Source of the DNA: Nitrospirales bacterium
Lineage (GTDB): Bacteria; Nitrospirota; Nitrospiria; Nitrospirales; UBA8639
Direction of reading: 5' to 3'
Assembly (NCBI GenBank): GCA_012270585.1
Contig: JAAXIB010000084.1
Span: 20,030 to 84,029 of the forward strand
DNA: 64,000 nt
Positions 25,307 through 34,551 of the stretch are shown here, piece after piece. How positions within the stretch are numbered: position 1 is the first letter of the stretch; each line of letters begins with the position of its first letter. The notes under the pieces were generated by a model. The model was given only the letters and a program-made list of their open reading frames with translations. It was not told the origin of the DNA and made no database searches. A program made the position numbers and the translations under genes.

Positions 25307-28300
25307 GGGTGACCGCCTCTTGTTCCAGAGCGTCTTTTTTCGCCGCTGCTTTGCGTTCCGCCAGGACCCGCTTGTAATCCAACGGCATCACCTTGACGAA
25401 GTTGGGAAGCATCATCGGCCAGGAGTCCACTATCATCCGGGCCTTGCGACTGCCCGTATGGCGCGCATGATTTTCGATCATGGTCTTCAGGGTTTGCACG
25501 TCCTCGGGCTCCACGACTTTCTCCAATTCCACCATCCCGAGATTGCACCGGGATTCAAATTTTCCGTCTTCATTCCAGACGTAGGCTTCACCACCCGACA
25601 TCCCGGCGGCAAAGTTTCGACCGGTTTTGCCCAATACCACTACCACGCCCCCGGTCATGTACTCACACCCGTGATCCCCGGTGCCCTCGATCACCGTGCG
25701 GACGCCGCTGTTTCTCACTGCGAACCGTTCACCGGCCGTCCCATAAAAATAACACTCACCGCGAGTGGCCCCATACAGTGACGTGTTGCCGATCAGAATC
25801 GTGTTTTCGGGCTGAAACGTTACGCCTTGGGGCGGGGTCACGACGATCTTGCCACCCGAGAGCCCTTTCCCCAGGTAGTCGTTCGACTCGCCTTCGAGAT
25901 AAAGCGTGATGCCCTTGCCCAAAAAGGCACCGAACGATTGGCCGGCGGACCCCTTGAAATTGACGGTAATGGTATCCACGGGCAATCCTTCTTCCCCGTA
26001 TTTCCGCGCGATACGACTGGACAGGATCGTCCCGGTGGTCCGGTCGGTGTTATGGATCGGCAACTCCAGCGTCACCTTTTCCTGCCGTTCAATCGCCGGC
26101 TCACACAGTCGCACCAACTTCATATCCAGCACCTTATCCAACCCGTGATTCTGCGATTGAACGTTGTATGTCGCCACCTCGGATCCGACGTCCGGGCTCC
26201 ACAGCAAAGCCGAGAGATCCAATCCGCTCGCCTTCCAATGGTCGATGGCTTTTTGCACTCTCAATTTGTCACTGCGGCCGATCATCTCCGGAAACGTTCG
26301 GAACCCGAGTTGCGCCATCAACCGTCGAACCTCTTCCGCCACGAAGAAGAAGAAATTCACCACGTGCTCCGGGTGGCCGGCGAATCGCCGGCGAAGTTCG
26401 GGGTCCTGGGTCGCGATCCCGACCGGACAGGTGTTGAGATGACATTTCCGCATCATGATGCAGCCTTCGACAATCAACGGCGCGGTGGAAAATCCGAATT
26501 CCTCGGCCCCGAGCAACGCCGCCACCACGACGTCGCGACCGGTTTTTATCTGTCCGTCGGTTTCCACTTTGATGCGTCCCCGCAGGTCGTTGAGGACAAG
26601 GGTTTGATGAGTCTCCGCCAAACCCAACTCCCAGGGAATACCGGCAGATTTGATCGACGACAAGGGAGACGCCCCCGTACCGCCTGAATCGCCACTGATC
26701 AACACCTTATCGGCATGCGCTTTGGAAACCCCCGCAGCCACCGTACCCACGCCGACTTCGGAGACCAGTTTCACGGACACATCCGCGTCGGGATTCGAAT
26801 TTTTCAAATCAAAAATGAGTTGAGCCAGATCTTCGATCGAATAAATATCATGATGCGGCGGCGGGGAAATGAGTCCCACGCCGGGCGTAGAAAACCGCAT
26901 CCTGGCAATGACTTCATCGACCTTATGACCGGGCAGTTGGCCCCCTTCCCCGGGTTTGGCTCCTTGCGCCATTTTGATTTGCAGTTCTTTCGCGTTGACC
27001 AGATAATTCGCCGTAACCCCAAACCGCCCGGAGGCCACCTGTTTGATATACGAATTCTTCGAATCGCCGTTCGGCAAAGGAATAAAGCGTTCCGCATCTT
27101 CCCCTCCCTCACCCGTGTTACTTTTGGCGCCGATCCGGTTCATCGCGATCGCGAGCGTTTCATGGGCTTCCTTACTGATGGCCCCATACGACATCGCGCC
27201 GGTGGTAAACCGCTTCACGATTTCCCGGGCGGGTTCCACTTCTTCCAACGGCAAGGGAGCCGGCAAACATTTGAAATCGAACAGACCGCGCAAATTCGAC
27301 CGGCGTTGGGTTTCATCATTCACCAGTTGGGCATAGGCTTCGTAGGTCCCGGCATCGTTGGTACGGGTCGCATGCTGCAGCGTGTAGATGGTCTCCGGAT
27401 TCCAATTATGATGTTCGCCCTGAATGCGGTAATGGATCTCGCTGCCGAAGTCCAACTGTCGAACGGGAGCCGGTTCATATGCCACCCGATGACGCCGCAG
27501 GGTTTCTTCGGCAATTTCCCGCATGCCCATCCCTTGAATGCGTGAAGGCGTCCCCGTGAAGTACCGATTCACGAGTTCATCATTCAGCCCGACGGCTTCG
27601 AAGATCTGCGCGCCGCAATAGGACTGCACCGTGGAAATGCCCATTTTCGAAAAGATCTTGAGCAGGCCCTTATTGATGGCCTTGATAAATTTTCCCGACG
27701 CGGTTTCCGCGTCAATGCCTTCCGGCAAATAGCCTTCGCGTTCCAGGTCCTTGTAGGTTTCAAACACGAGATACGGATTCACCACGCCGGCGCCGTATCC
27801 GATCAAACACGCAAAATGATGCGTGTCTCGCGGCTCGCCGGTCTCAAGAATCAAGCCGACTTCCGTTCGCGTGGCCTCACGCACCAGATGATGATGAACA
27901 GCGGAAATCCCCAATAGACTGGGAATCGCCGCCCATTCCTCATTTACCCCGCGATCACTCAAGATCAAAAATTTAAATCCCCGCTTAATGGCCCTGGACG
28001 CCTCCTGGCACAATTGATCGACGGCCGCTCCCAATCCCTCCGGACCGTCGGCCACTCGGAACAACAAGGGCAACGTCTTGCTGACGAAATGGGGATCTTC
28101 AATCTCCCGGATCTTTTGCAACTGCGCGTTCGTCAGAATCGGCTGCTGAACCTTAATCCTGCGACAGGCCTCCGGTATCTCGGCCGTCAGATTGGGCTTC
28201 GGTCCGATATTCGTGACCAGCGACATGACCAACTGTTCCCGAATGGGATCAATGGGGGGATTCGTCACCTGGGCAAAGAGCTGTTTGAAATACTTGGGCA

Positions 28301-29855
28301 ACAGTTGCGGCCGGTTGGACAACACTGCCAAGGGAGTATCCGTTCCCATGGACGAAACGGGCTCTTCGCCGTTAATTCCCATCGGCGACAACACCATCTT
28401 GATTTCCTCGATGGTATAGCCGAAGACCTGTTGTCGTTGGCGGAGAGCCGAGTGATCCGGTTGCGGCACGCTCAACGGCTCCGGCAGCTCATCCAACGAC
28501 ACCCGATACTGGGTCACCCAGGAGCGGTAGGGCTTACGCCCGACCATTTCCGCCTTGATTTCTTCGTCGTCGATAATGCGGCCTTGCACCGTATCCACCA
28601 AGAACATGCGACCCGGTTGGAGGCGCCCTTTTTCACGAATGTTTTTCGCGTCGGCCGGCAAGACCCCGGCCTCGGACGCCAGGACCACCAGATCATCCGT
28701 CGTCACTTGATACCGGCAGGGCCGTAACCCGTTCCGGTCCAACGTCGCTCCGATCAGTTTGCCGTCCGTAAACGCCACGGCCGCCGGGCCGTCCCAGGGT
28801 TCCATCATCGCGGCGTGATATTCATAGAAGCCCCGCCGGTTTAAATCCATGTGAGGGTTCCCGACCCACGGTTCGGGAATCAGCATCATCATGGCATGAG
28901 GCAGGGACCTGCCGGCCATCACAAGGAATTCCACCGCATTGTCCAGGCACGCCGAATCGCTCTGTTCCTCATAGACAATGGGATAGAGTTTTTCGAGATC
29001 ATCGCCGAACAGGTCGGACGCCAGGCGCCCTTGACGCGCCCGCATCCAATTGACGTTGCCGCGCAACGTGTTAATTTCGCCGTTGTGCACGACGTACCGG
29101 TAGGGGTGTGCCAACGACCACGTGGGGAAGGTATTCGTGCTGAAGCGGGAATGAACGAGCGCCAGAGCCGAGACCATGCTGGCATCAGCCAGATCCGGAA
29201 AAAAACAGCCGAGTTGCTCCGGCAACAGCATGCCTTTATAGACGATGGTGTTGGAAGACAGACTGCAGATATAGACCCGGCCGCGTTCCACCAACGCGGA
29301 CTCGCGAATCGCCCGGGCAATCCGTTTCCGAACGACGTACAACTTCCGTTCGAACTGACCCTCGTTCAGAATATCGCGCGCAATGAAAAACTGCCGGATG
29401 TAGGGAAGGGTCCGTTGAGCCAGCGCACCGACGTATTCGAGCTTCACCGGGACGTCGCGCCATCCCAAAAACCGCAGTTCTTCTTCACGAATGATCGATT
29501 CAAAGAGGCCTTCACATTGCCGGCGAAGCGGTTCGTCCTGCGGCAGGAACACCATGCCTACCCCGTAGCCACCCGACTCGGGCAGGGGCAGGCCGACGTC
29601 CTGACAGGCGCGCCGGAAAAATTCATGAGAGATTTGCAGAAGGATTCCCGCGCCGTCACCGGTACACGGATCGCAACCCTGTGCCCCGCGATGGTACAAA
29701 TTCCGCAATACGTTTAAAGACTTTTCGATGATATCGTGTGACTGATGCCCTTTGATGTTGACGACAAAACCAATGCCGCACCCGTCCTTCTCGAATCGCG
29801 GGTCATAGAGCCCCTGTTTGGGGGGCAGTCCGTATGGTGGGCCTTGACGACTCAT
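25299..29855 (-). CDS. gltB: Glutamate synthase large subunit
   Basis: 1518 residues from ATG 29855 (a TTG at 29861 is less likely). After an N-terminal propeptide, C26 in DGCGIGF is the class II glutaminase nucleophile after processing. The central and FMN domains contain GEGGEDAERF, SGDSGGTGASPLSSIKSAG and the 3Fe-4S cysteines in CIMMRKCHLNTCPVGIATQ; the C terminus is the GXGXG beta-helix (GGVVVVLGKTGRNFAAGMSGG). Standard bacterial length. Forms the alpha subunit of NADPH-GOGAT with gltD, the main ammonia-assimilation route. Confidence 0.97.
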   Translation of the reverse strand: MSRQGPPYGLPPKQGLYDPRFEKDGCGIGFVVNIKGHQSHDIIEKSLNVLRNLYHRGAQGCDPCTGDGAGILLQISHEFFRRACQDVGLPLPESGGYGVGMVFLPQDEPLRRQCEGLFESIIREEELRFLGWRDVPVKLEYVGALAQRTLPYIRQFFIARDILNEGQFERKLYVVRKRIARAIRESALVERGRVYICSLSSNTIVYKGMLLPEQLGCFFPDLADASMVSALALVHSRFSTNTFPTWSLAHPYRYVVHNGEINTLRGNVNWMRARQGRLASDLFGDDLEKLYPIVYEEQSDSACLDNAVEFLVMAGRSLPHAMMMLIPEPWVGNPHMDLNRRGFYEYHAAMMEPWDGPAAVAFTDGKLIGATLDRNGLRPCRYQVTTDDLVVLASEAGVLPADAKNIREKGRLQPGRMFLVDTVQGRIIDDEEIKAEMVGRKPYRSWVTQYRVSLDELPEPLSVPQPDHSALRQRQQVFGYTIEEIKMVLSPMGINGEEPVSSMGTDTPLAVLSNRPQLLPKYFKQLFAQVTNPPIDPIREQLVMSLVTNIGPKPNLTAEIPEACRRIKVQQPILTNAQLQKIREIEDPHFVSKTLPLLFRVADGPEGLGAAVDQLCQEASRAIKRGFKFLILSDRGVNEEWAAIPSLLGISAVHHHLVREATRTEVGLILETGEPRDTHHFACLIGYGAGVVNPYLVFETYKDLEREGYLPEGIDAETASGKFIKAINKGLLKIFSKMGISTVQSYCGAQIFEAVGLNDELVNRYFTGTPSRIQGMGMREIAEETLRRHRVAYEPAPVRQLDFGSEIHYRIQGEHHNWNPETIYTLQHATRTNDAGTYEAYAQLVNDETQRRSNLRGLFDFKCLPAPLPLEEVEPAREIVKRFTTGAMSYGAISKEAHETLAIAMNRIGAKSNTGEGGEDAERFIPLPNGDSKNSYIKQVASGRFGVTANYLVNAKELQIKMAQGAKPGEGGQLPGHKVDEVIARMRFSTPGVGLISPPPHHDIYSIEDLAQLIFDLKNSNPDADVSVKLVSEVGVGTVAAGVSKAHADKVLISGDSGGTGASPLSSIKSAGIPWELGLAETHQTLVLNDLRGRIKVETDGQIKTGRDVVVAALLGAEEFGFSTAPLIVEGCIMMRKCHLNTCPVGIATQDPELRRRFAGHPEHVVNFFFFVAEEVRRLMAQLGFRTFPEMIGRSDKLRVQKAIDHWKASGLDLSALLWSPDVGSEVATYNVQSQNHGLDKVLDMKLVRLCEPAIERQEKVTLELPIHNTDRTTGTILSSRIARKYGEEGLPVDTITVNFKGSAGQSFGAFLGKGITLYLEGESNDYLGKGLSGGKIVVTPPQGVTFQPENTILIGNTSLYGATRGECYFYGTAGERFAVRNSGVRTVIEGTGDHGCEYMTGGVVVVLGKTGRNFAAGMSGGEAYVWNEDGKFESRCNLGMVELEKVVEPEDVQTLKTMIENHARHTGSRKARMIVDSWPMMLPNFVKVMPLDYKRVLAERKAAAKKDALEQEAVTHG

Positions 29856-29993
29856 AAACAATCAGGGGCACGTCTCACAACCGTCTCTCCACGAGTCGGG
29901 CATCTCATGCTTCCTCAACCTCGTCCCGCCGGTCATTTCGCCTGACTCATGAAAAGAAGAAGGAAATCCGAGGAGAGACAGAGACAACCCGGA

Positions 29994-30023
29994 AATCTAC
30001 TGGATAGGGGAAAAAAGTGTCAA
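29994..30023 (-). promoter_or_regulatory. Candidate gltBD promoter
   Basis: Minus strand TTGACA (30023-30018), 18-base spacer, TAGATT (29999-29994), about 140 bases ahead of gltB. The 311-base gap 29862-30172 otherwise holds the repeat 30080-30131 and the divergent ispB-like promoter. Confidence 0.5.
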
Positions 30024-30079
30024 GGCAGACCCCGCAAAACCACGCATCCATTCTTGCAATCTCTCGTTCAACCATCAAT

Positions 30080-30131
30080 GTAGGCGAACGCACAGGAGCA
30101 CCTCAGGGCGAACACACAGGTTCGCCCCTAC
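30080..30131. repeat. Inverted repeat related to the GTAGGGGAC family
   Basis: Arms GTAGGCGAACGCACAGG and CACACAGGTTCGCCCCTAC around a short loop. The end GTAGG / CCTAC is shared with the stop-codon palindromes. Confidence 0.6.
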
Positions 30132-30135
30132 CGCC

Positions 30136-30165
30136 TTGACAAACACCGGACCCTGTTCATAGGAT
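30136..30165 (+). promoter_or_regulatory. Candidate promoter of the polyprenyl synthase gene
   Basis: TTGACA (30136-30141), 18-base spacer, TAGGAT (30160-30165). Start of transcription is expected at about 30172, one base from the first ATG (30173), so the message would be leaderless if both are right. Confidence 0.45.
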
Positions 30166-30172
30166 CACTGAA

Positions 30173-31180
30173 ATGGGCAGTGGGCAACCAGTCATTCAAA
30201 GTTCCCTGACGATGGATGAGGTATGGGATCTTTATCGCCGGGACCTCGAAGAAATTGAATCGCACATTCGTCACAACCTCAATGCCGAAGCTCCGCTCAT
30301 TAACGAAATTGCTGCCCACATTCTCGAGGGTGGCGGCAAACGCATTCGGCCTCTTCTGTTGAGTCTCTGTTACCGACTCACGGGCTCTATCCCCAAAAAC
30401 GACCTGGTCCTCGGCAGTCTCATCGAGTTCATCCATACGGCGACCCTGCTCCATGACGACGTGCTGGATGAAGCGGCTCTTCGCCGGGGGCGACCGACGG
30501 CTCGACGCATTTGGGGCAATCGGGCCAGTATCCTGGCCGGAGACTATCTGTACTCACGGGCAATGCATCATATTGCCGCGTTCAAGAATCACGAAGTGAA
30601 TGATGCCATGGCCTTGGCCTGCAAGAGATTGGCGGAAGGAGAAATTCTTCAACTGTGCGCCAATCGGCAACCGCTGTTATCCGAATCGGAGTATCTGCGG
30701 ATCGTCGAGTACAAAACCGGCGCCTTGTTGGCGGCCGCGTGCAAGGTGGGCGGCCTGATGGGGGGAGTCTCTCCACTTCAAGCGGAAGAGTTGTATCAAT
30801 TCGGATTAAACCTGGGTATTGCCTTTCAATTAGCCGACGACTGGCTCGATTACACGGCCAATGAAAAGAACCTTGGGAAAACCCTTGGACAAGACTTGAT
30901 GCAGGGGATGGTCACCCTGCCACTGATCCACGTCCTGCCGTGTCTGCCGGCCGACGACCAGCGGACCCTTGTCGCCAAAATTGAACGCAACGCCGTTGAA
31001 GAAGGTGATCTGCTTCAACTCACGGCACACATGCACCAGCACGGGTCTCTGGGATACACCAGGACTCGTTCACGGGAATACATCGAGACCGCTCTCTTGA
31101 ATCTCGCCACCTTTGAAGATTCCACTGCCAAGCGTGCCCTCATCGTCGTGGCCGATTATATGGTCAACCGCGACTGCTGA
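30173..31180 (+). CDS. ispB: Polyprenyl diphosphate synthase (octaprenyl-type)
   Basis: 335 residues. Trans-prenyltransferase motifs: GGKRIRPLLLSL, LLHDDVLDEAALRRGRPT (first Asp-rich motif DDxxD) and ADDWLDYTA (second Asp-rich motif). YKTGALLAAACKVGG is the chain-length-determining helix region. It extends FPP or GGPP with IPP to make the quinone side chain. ATG 30212 (MDEVWDLYRRDLEEIE) is the other start; neither has a good ribosome site. Chain length cannot be fixed from sequence alone. Confidence 0.9.
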   Translation: MGSGQPVIQSSLTMDEVWDLYRRDLEEIESHIRHNLNAEAPLINEIAAHILEGGGKRIRPLLLSLCYRLTGSIPKNDLVLGSLIEFIHTATLLHDDVLDEAALRRGRPTARRIWGNRASILAGDYLYSRAMHHIAAFKNHEVNDAMALACKRLAEGEILQLCANRQPLLSESEYLRIVEYKTGALLAAACKVGGLMGGVSPLQAEELYQFGLNLGIAFQLADDWLDYTANEKNLGKTLGQDLMQGMVTLPLIHVLPCLPADDQRTLVAKIERNAVEEGDLLQLTAHMHQHGSLGYTRTRSREYIETALLNLATFEDSTAKRALIVVADYMVNRDC

Positions 31181-31208
31181 GCCCTTTCCATTCGCCTGCG
31201 GTTCATTC

Positions 31209-31234
31209 GGGACGGCACAGGGGCCGTCCCCTAC
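31209..31234. repeat. GTAGGGGAC palindrome supplying a stop codon
   Basis: GGGACGGCACAGGGGCCGTC followed by CCCTAC. On the minus strand the arm GTAGGGGAC gives the TAG stop (31233-31231) of the flippase-like gene. Almost identical to 50264-50291. Confidence 0.8.
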
Positions 31235-32217
31235 AAGGACGTCGTGGCAAGCACAGCTTTGCCCCGGAGCACGGCCAGAAAGACGAGCCCGATGAGAATC
31301 CAGAGGATTTCACGGATCCGGCGGATCAAGGCAAAGGTGATCCCCGTCACCTCGCCGTACCCCAAGGCCATCAATAAAAAAAGATAGCCGCCTTCCTGGG
31401 CTCCCAGTCCCCCGGGAACAAACGACACACTTCCCTTGATCAGCACCGCGAGCGCGGCGATAGACAAAGACGACAGCCAGCCGACCTCCGCCCCCAGAAA
31501 ATAGAGAATCGCATACACTTCAAACAGTTCCGTCAACCACGCAACAAAGTGGATACCCAGTGACAACAGGAACGTCCGGCGGCGCTGCCGGTAAAAGGTT
31601 CGAATCGTTTGATCCAATTCCAACAACTGCGGTCGATAGGCTTCCAGTCGTTGGGATCGAATCCTGCACGTTTCGGCCACCGTCAGCAACCCCATTCCAA
31701 TTCCATAGCGCTGGAGAACGAGAAACAGGAAGACGCCAAAGCCAAGCAGGCCCAGGCTGACGAAAGCAAGCAGGACGTTGTACTCGCCCCCCCCTACGAG
31801 CCACAACGTCACGCCCAATCCCAACAACATGAAGAGGATCTGGGCAATGACCATGATGGTCTTGGCCGTGACCACGGATGCCAACCCTTCGACCATGGGG
31901 ACGTCATAGCGTGTCAGCAGATACGCCTTCATGGGCTCACCGCCGAGCATAGCCGTCGGGGTCGTGACGTTAATGGCTTCCCCGGCCATCCTCACCATGA
32001 ACAACCGGACAAACCCCACTCGTCTCGCCCACTTCCCCAGGGTCAGGGACCATCCGCAGGTATCGAGAAGATACACCGCCAGGAGCGGGGTGAGAATCAC
32101 GCAGAAAGCGACAAAGCCGACGTGCTCCACCGTCTCCCATATCTGAGACGGGCCGATATGCCAGGTCAACCCGCCCAAGACCACAAGACCCGCGGCAAGA
32201 AACAATAGCCGAATCAT
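31231..32217 (-). CDS. LPG-synthase-TM / YbhN-type membrane protein (flippase-like)
   Basis: 328 residues from ATG 32217 (GTG 32226 possible). About eight hydrophobic segments and the family marks of the lysylphosphatidylglycerol-synthase transmembrane domain (UPF0104): W.L.LGKWARRVGFVRLF..RMAGEAINVTTPTAMLGGEPMKAYLL (given in parts) and SLSIAALAVLIKGSVSFVPGGLGAQEGGYLFL. Relatives act with lipid or isoprenoid-linked glycan export, such as AglD, HpnL-like. Last gene of the minus-strand head-group operon; likely moves or modifies the lipid product (inference). Its stop comes from the repeat 31209-31234. Confidence 0.85.
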   Translation of the reverse strand: MIRLLFLAAGLVVLGGLTWHIGPSQIWETVEHVGFVAFCVILTPLLAVYLLDTCGWSLTLGKWARRVGFVRLFMVRMAGEAINVTTPTAMLGGEPMKAYLLTRYDVPMVEGLASVVTAKTIMVIAQILFMLLGLGVTLWLVGGGEYNVLLAFVSLGLLGFGVFLFLVLQRYGIGMGLLTVAETCRIRSQRLEAYRPQLLELDQTIRTFYRQRRRTFLLSLGIHFVAWLTELFEVYAILYFLGAEVGWLSSLSIAALAVLIKGSVSFVPGGLGAQEGGYLFLLMALGYGEVTGITFALIRRIREILWILIGLVFLAVLRGKAVLATTSL

Positions 32218-32304
32218 GGGAAGCACTCGGCACGAAAAGGTGGGAGAAGGTGCAACGATTTTTTCAACGTGTCGATCCGATCGGGACGACCCGTCAGGAA
32301 CCGG

Positions 32305-33786
32305 TCAGGATCGATGAAAGGAAAACACGCGATACAGGCTCCACGCCATCATGACCGCAAAAAAACTTGTCCCTGCCGCCACGAGCCATAAGAACCACGG
32401 CAGCACGCCAAAACAGGCAAATACCAGCACCATGACGGAAAAATCACGATTGGCCACGCGCTCAAGGATAAATTCGAAACGGGTTCTGTAGACTTGACGC
32501 AAGCGTCGCCAATTCAAGGCGTTGGCTTTCAGGGACTTGACCCGGTTCACAGCCCACAAAGAAAACCCGGTAGAGACAACCGCAATCGCCCCCAAGAGCA
32601 ATGGAAGGTAGCCGGAGTACACGGGACCTTGCCGGTATGTCCCCCAGGCAATCCCCACAAACACAGCCATATGCACGATATTGTCCGATACGAGGTCCAA
32701 CTCCTGTCCCAACCGGGATTCCGCAAAGGTAAGCCGCGCCACTTCTCCATCACAACAATCGATAATCACCGCGAGTTGAAACAGGAGAGCCCCCATGATA
32801 CCCCACCGATACGAGCCCAAGGTAAAACACGCCGCACCCATGAGACCGGTCAACATCGATAAAAGGGTAATGGTATTGGGAGAGAATCCCAGTTTCATGA
32901 ACAGCCGGCTCAACGGCTTGGATACCCGCCGATTCACGTAGCGATCAATGAACCCGTCCAAAGTGCCTTTCACGCTTTGCAAGGAACGAAACAGCGTCTG
33001 TTCGGCTTTATGGAGTCCACCGGGCCCTCGGACGTCCTGAAAGCCATGAGCCGAGGCAGACAGGGTCTGCACGACTCCTTCAGCAGACGCCTGTTCCAAC
33101 GCCAACCGGATCGGACTCGTTTCCGGATTTCTCCATGCACCGGATATTCCTAACAATCGAGCCGGCAGGACGACCAGATCCGCGGCACGTGCGAGACCCA
33201 TGCCTTCCGCAAACCACTCCAACCTGTCGCTCTGCTGGTCCCAAAAGACGACTCGAGGGACGTGCCCGCCCGTGTGAGGATCAGCCCGCATCACCACGCC
33301 GGGATTCGCGCGCCACCCTGATTCACCCGGCCGGCCGACCGCCACCACGGCCCGTCCCTCTTTCCCTTCTTCCCTGAGCGATTCGATCAACGATGACGAG
33401 AAGACCATGTGACAACCGAGAATGAGACACGACCCTTTCATCTCGGTCCCCAAGGTGGCCCACGTCTGAGGATCCGATGGAGGAAATTCCCGAATAGGCA
33501 GCCAGCGAATCGTCGCGTGAATACGATGATCGCCGTCAAGCAGCGAGCGAAGCGGTTGTTCTTCCCGGCCCACCAACGTCAGAATCTGTGAAATCCCGGC
33601 ATGCTGAAGGGTGAAAACGGTTCGTTGAAAGAGCGTCATTCCACCGACTCGGGTCAACGCCCCGACGAAGGAATTATCGCCCCCGCCCACCAGGTCGAAG
33701 ACGCCGGACGAGGCCAGGACGATCGCCGTATCGATGGTGCCGGTTTCGGATTGATTGAGTGTTCCGTCCATCGGTGTAGGATTCAC
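32305..33786 (-). CDS. CDP-alcohol phosphotransferase with degenerate N-terminal nucleotidyltransferase
   Basis: 493 residues. The C-terminal half is a polytopic CDP-OH_P_transf domain with the full motif D343-x2-D346-G-x2-A-R351-x8-G360-x3-D364-x3-D368 (DCCDGEVARLTFAESRLG...). The N-terminal 250 residues look like an NTP-transferase fold (TAIVLASSGVFDLVGGGDNS, GGMTLFQRTVFTLQHAGI) but lack the GxGxR and PK signature, so activity is doubtful. The layout is like archaeal IPCT-DIPPS fusions that join CDP-inositol to inositol phosphate. With the intact cytidylyltransferase upstream it probably transfers a phosphonyl or phosphoryl head group from CMP to a lipid or polyol. 9 bp after that gene. Confidence 0.85.
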   Translation of the reverse strand: MNPTPMDGTLNQSETGTIDTAIVLASSGVFDLVGGGDNSFVGALTRVGGMTLFQRTVFTLQHAGISQILTLVGREEQPLRSLLDGDHRIHATIRWLPIREFPPSDPQTWATLGTEMKGSCLILGCHMVFSSSLIESLREEGKEGRAVVAVGRPGESGWRANPGVVMRADPHTGGHVPRVVFWDQQSDRLEWFAEGMGLARAADLVVLPARLLGISGAWRNPETSPIRLALEQASAEGVVQTLSASAHGFQDVRGPGGLHKAEQTLFRSLQSVKGTLDGFIDRYVNRRVSKPLSRLFMKLGFSPNTITLLSMLTGLMGAACFTLGSYRWGIMGALLFQLAVIIDCCDGEVARLTFAESRLGQELDLVSDNIVHMAVFVGIAWGTYRQGPVYSGYLPLLLGAIAVVSTGFSLWAVNRVKSLKANALNWRRLRQVYRTRFEFILERVANRDFSVMVLVFACFGVLPWFLWLVAAGTSFFAVMMAWSLYRVFSFHRS

Positions 33787-33790
33787 TCAG

Positions 33791-33830
33791 CCTCCTCACC
33801 CCAGCCCTCTCCCGCCAAGGGAGAGGGAGC
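33791..33830. repeat. CCCTCTCCC...GGGAGAGGG repeat overlapping a gene end
   Basis: CCTCCTCACCCCAGCCCTCT followed by CCCGCCAAGGGAGAGGGAGC. On the minus strand it encodes the last residues SLGGRGLG and the TGA of the cytidylyltransferase gene. Confidence 0.75.
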
Positions 33831-34551
33831 CGCCCAACCGGGGCAGGATGTCCCGTTCCGCTCGTTCCAGATCCTCGGGAAAGTCGATCTCGATCCACGG
33901 CAGGCCCCCGATCTTCTCGACCCCGACCGGGACATCACGGAAAAAATCTTCCAACGCGTCTTCGTATTCCATATCCAGCAGTCCCTGATTCACGCGCATC
34001 TCCACCGATCGCAACAATTGCGGCACGGCTCCACACTCCACGCGTAAAAACCCGACGCCTTCGCCCACCAGGTCATACTCGTCCGGTACGTGTTTGGATA
34101 ATGCCACCACCCGTCCCTGTCGCATCACGACCATACACTCTTCCGTTTGTTGCGTTACCGTTTCATCCATCAACAGGACATTGGAATGCGAAGAGGTAAC
34201 TAATCGAACAAGGATGGCTGGATCAAACAGGACATCGGCATCCATGATCACCACGTCATCATCCAACGCCCCGCGGGCCGCCCACAAAGAGCCGATGCTC
34301 CCCCGTTCGAATTCATGATTGACCAGGAACGTTACGTCCACGGTGGAGGGGTATGAAGCCACCGCCTCCCGAATGCATTCCTGTTTGTACCCGACCACCA
34401 AACAGATTCGGGGTACGCCCAGAGGCAACAGGGAATCGAAATAGTGATAGAGAAGCGGCTTTCCCCCGATTTCAATCAAACACTTGGGGCGATGCCGGGT
34501 CAGAACGTGCAGCCGCCTCCCGAGCCCCGCAGCCAGGATGACCGCTTTCAT
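33796..34551 (-). CDS. Sugar/phosphonate nucleotidyltransferase (LicC/PntC-like cytidylyltransferase)
   Basis: 251 residues. Complete NTP-transferase signature LAAGLGRRL...RPKCLIEIGGKPLL (residues 6-34), D in IMDADVLFD (metal binding), and EIDFPEDLERAE at the C terminus. The match is to the phosphocholine/2-aminoethylphosphonate cytidylyltransferase branch (LicC, PntC). In published work on PntC, CTP activation of aminoethylphosphonate is a common step in bacterial phosphonate tailoring. Its start overlaps the aminotransferase gene by 4 bases (ATGA), so the two are coupled. CTP and the acceptor are inferred from context. The final residues derive from a repeat. Confidence 0.85.
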   Translation of the reverse strand: MKAVILAAGLGRRLHVLTRHRPKCLIEIGGKPLLYHYFDSLLPLGVPRICLVVGYKQECIREAVASYPSTVDVTFLVNHEFERGSIGSLWAARGALDDDVVIMDADVLFDPAILVRLVTSSHSNVLLMDETVTQQTEECMVVMRQGRVVALSKHVPDEYDLVGEGVGFLRVECGAVPQLLRSVEMRVNQGLLDMEYEDALEDFFRDVPVGVEKIGGLPWIEIDFPEDLERAERDILPRLGGSLSLGGRGLG

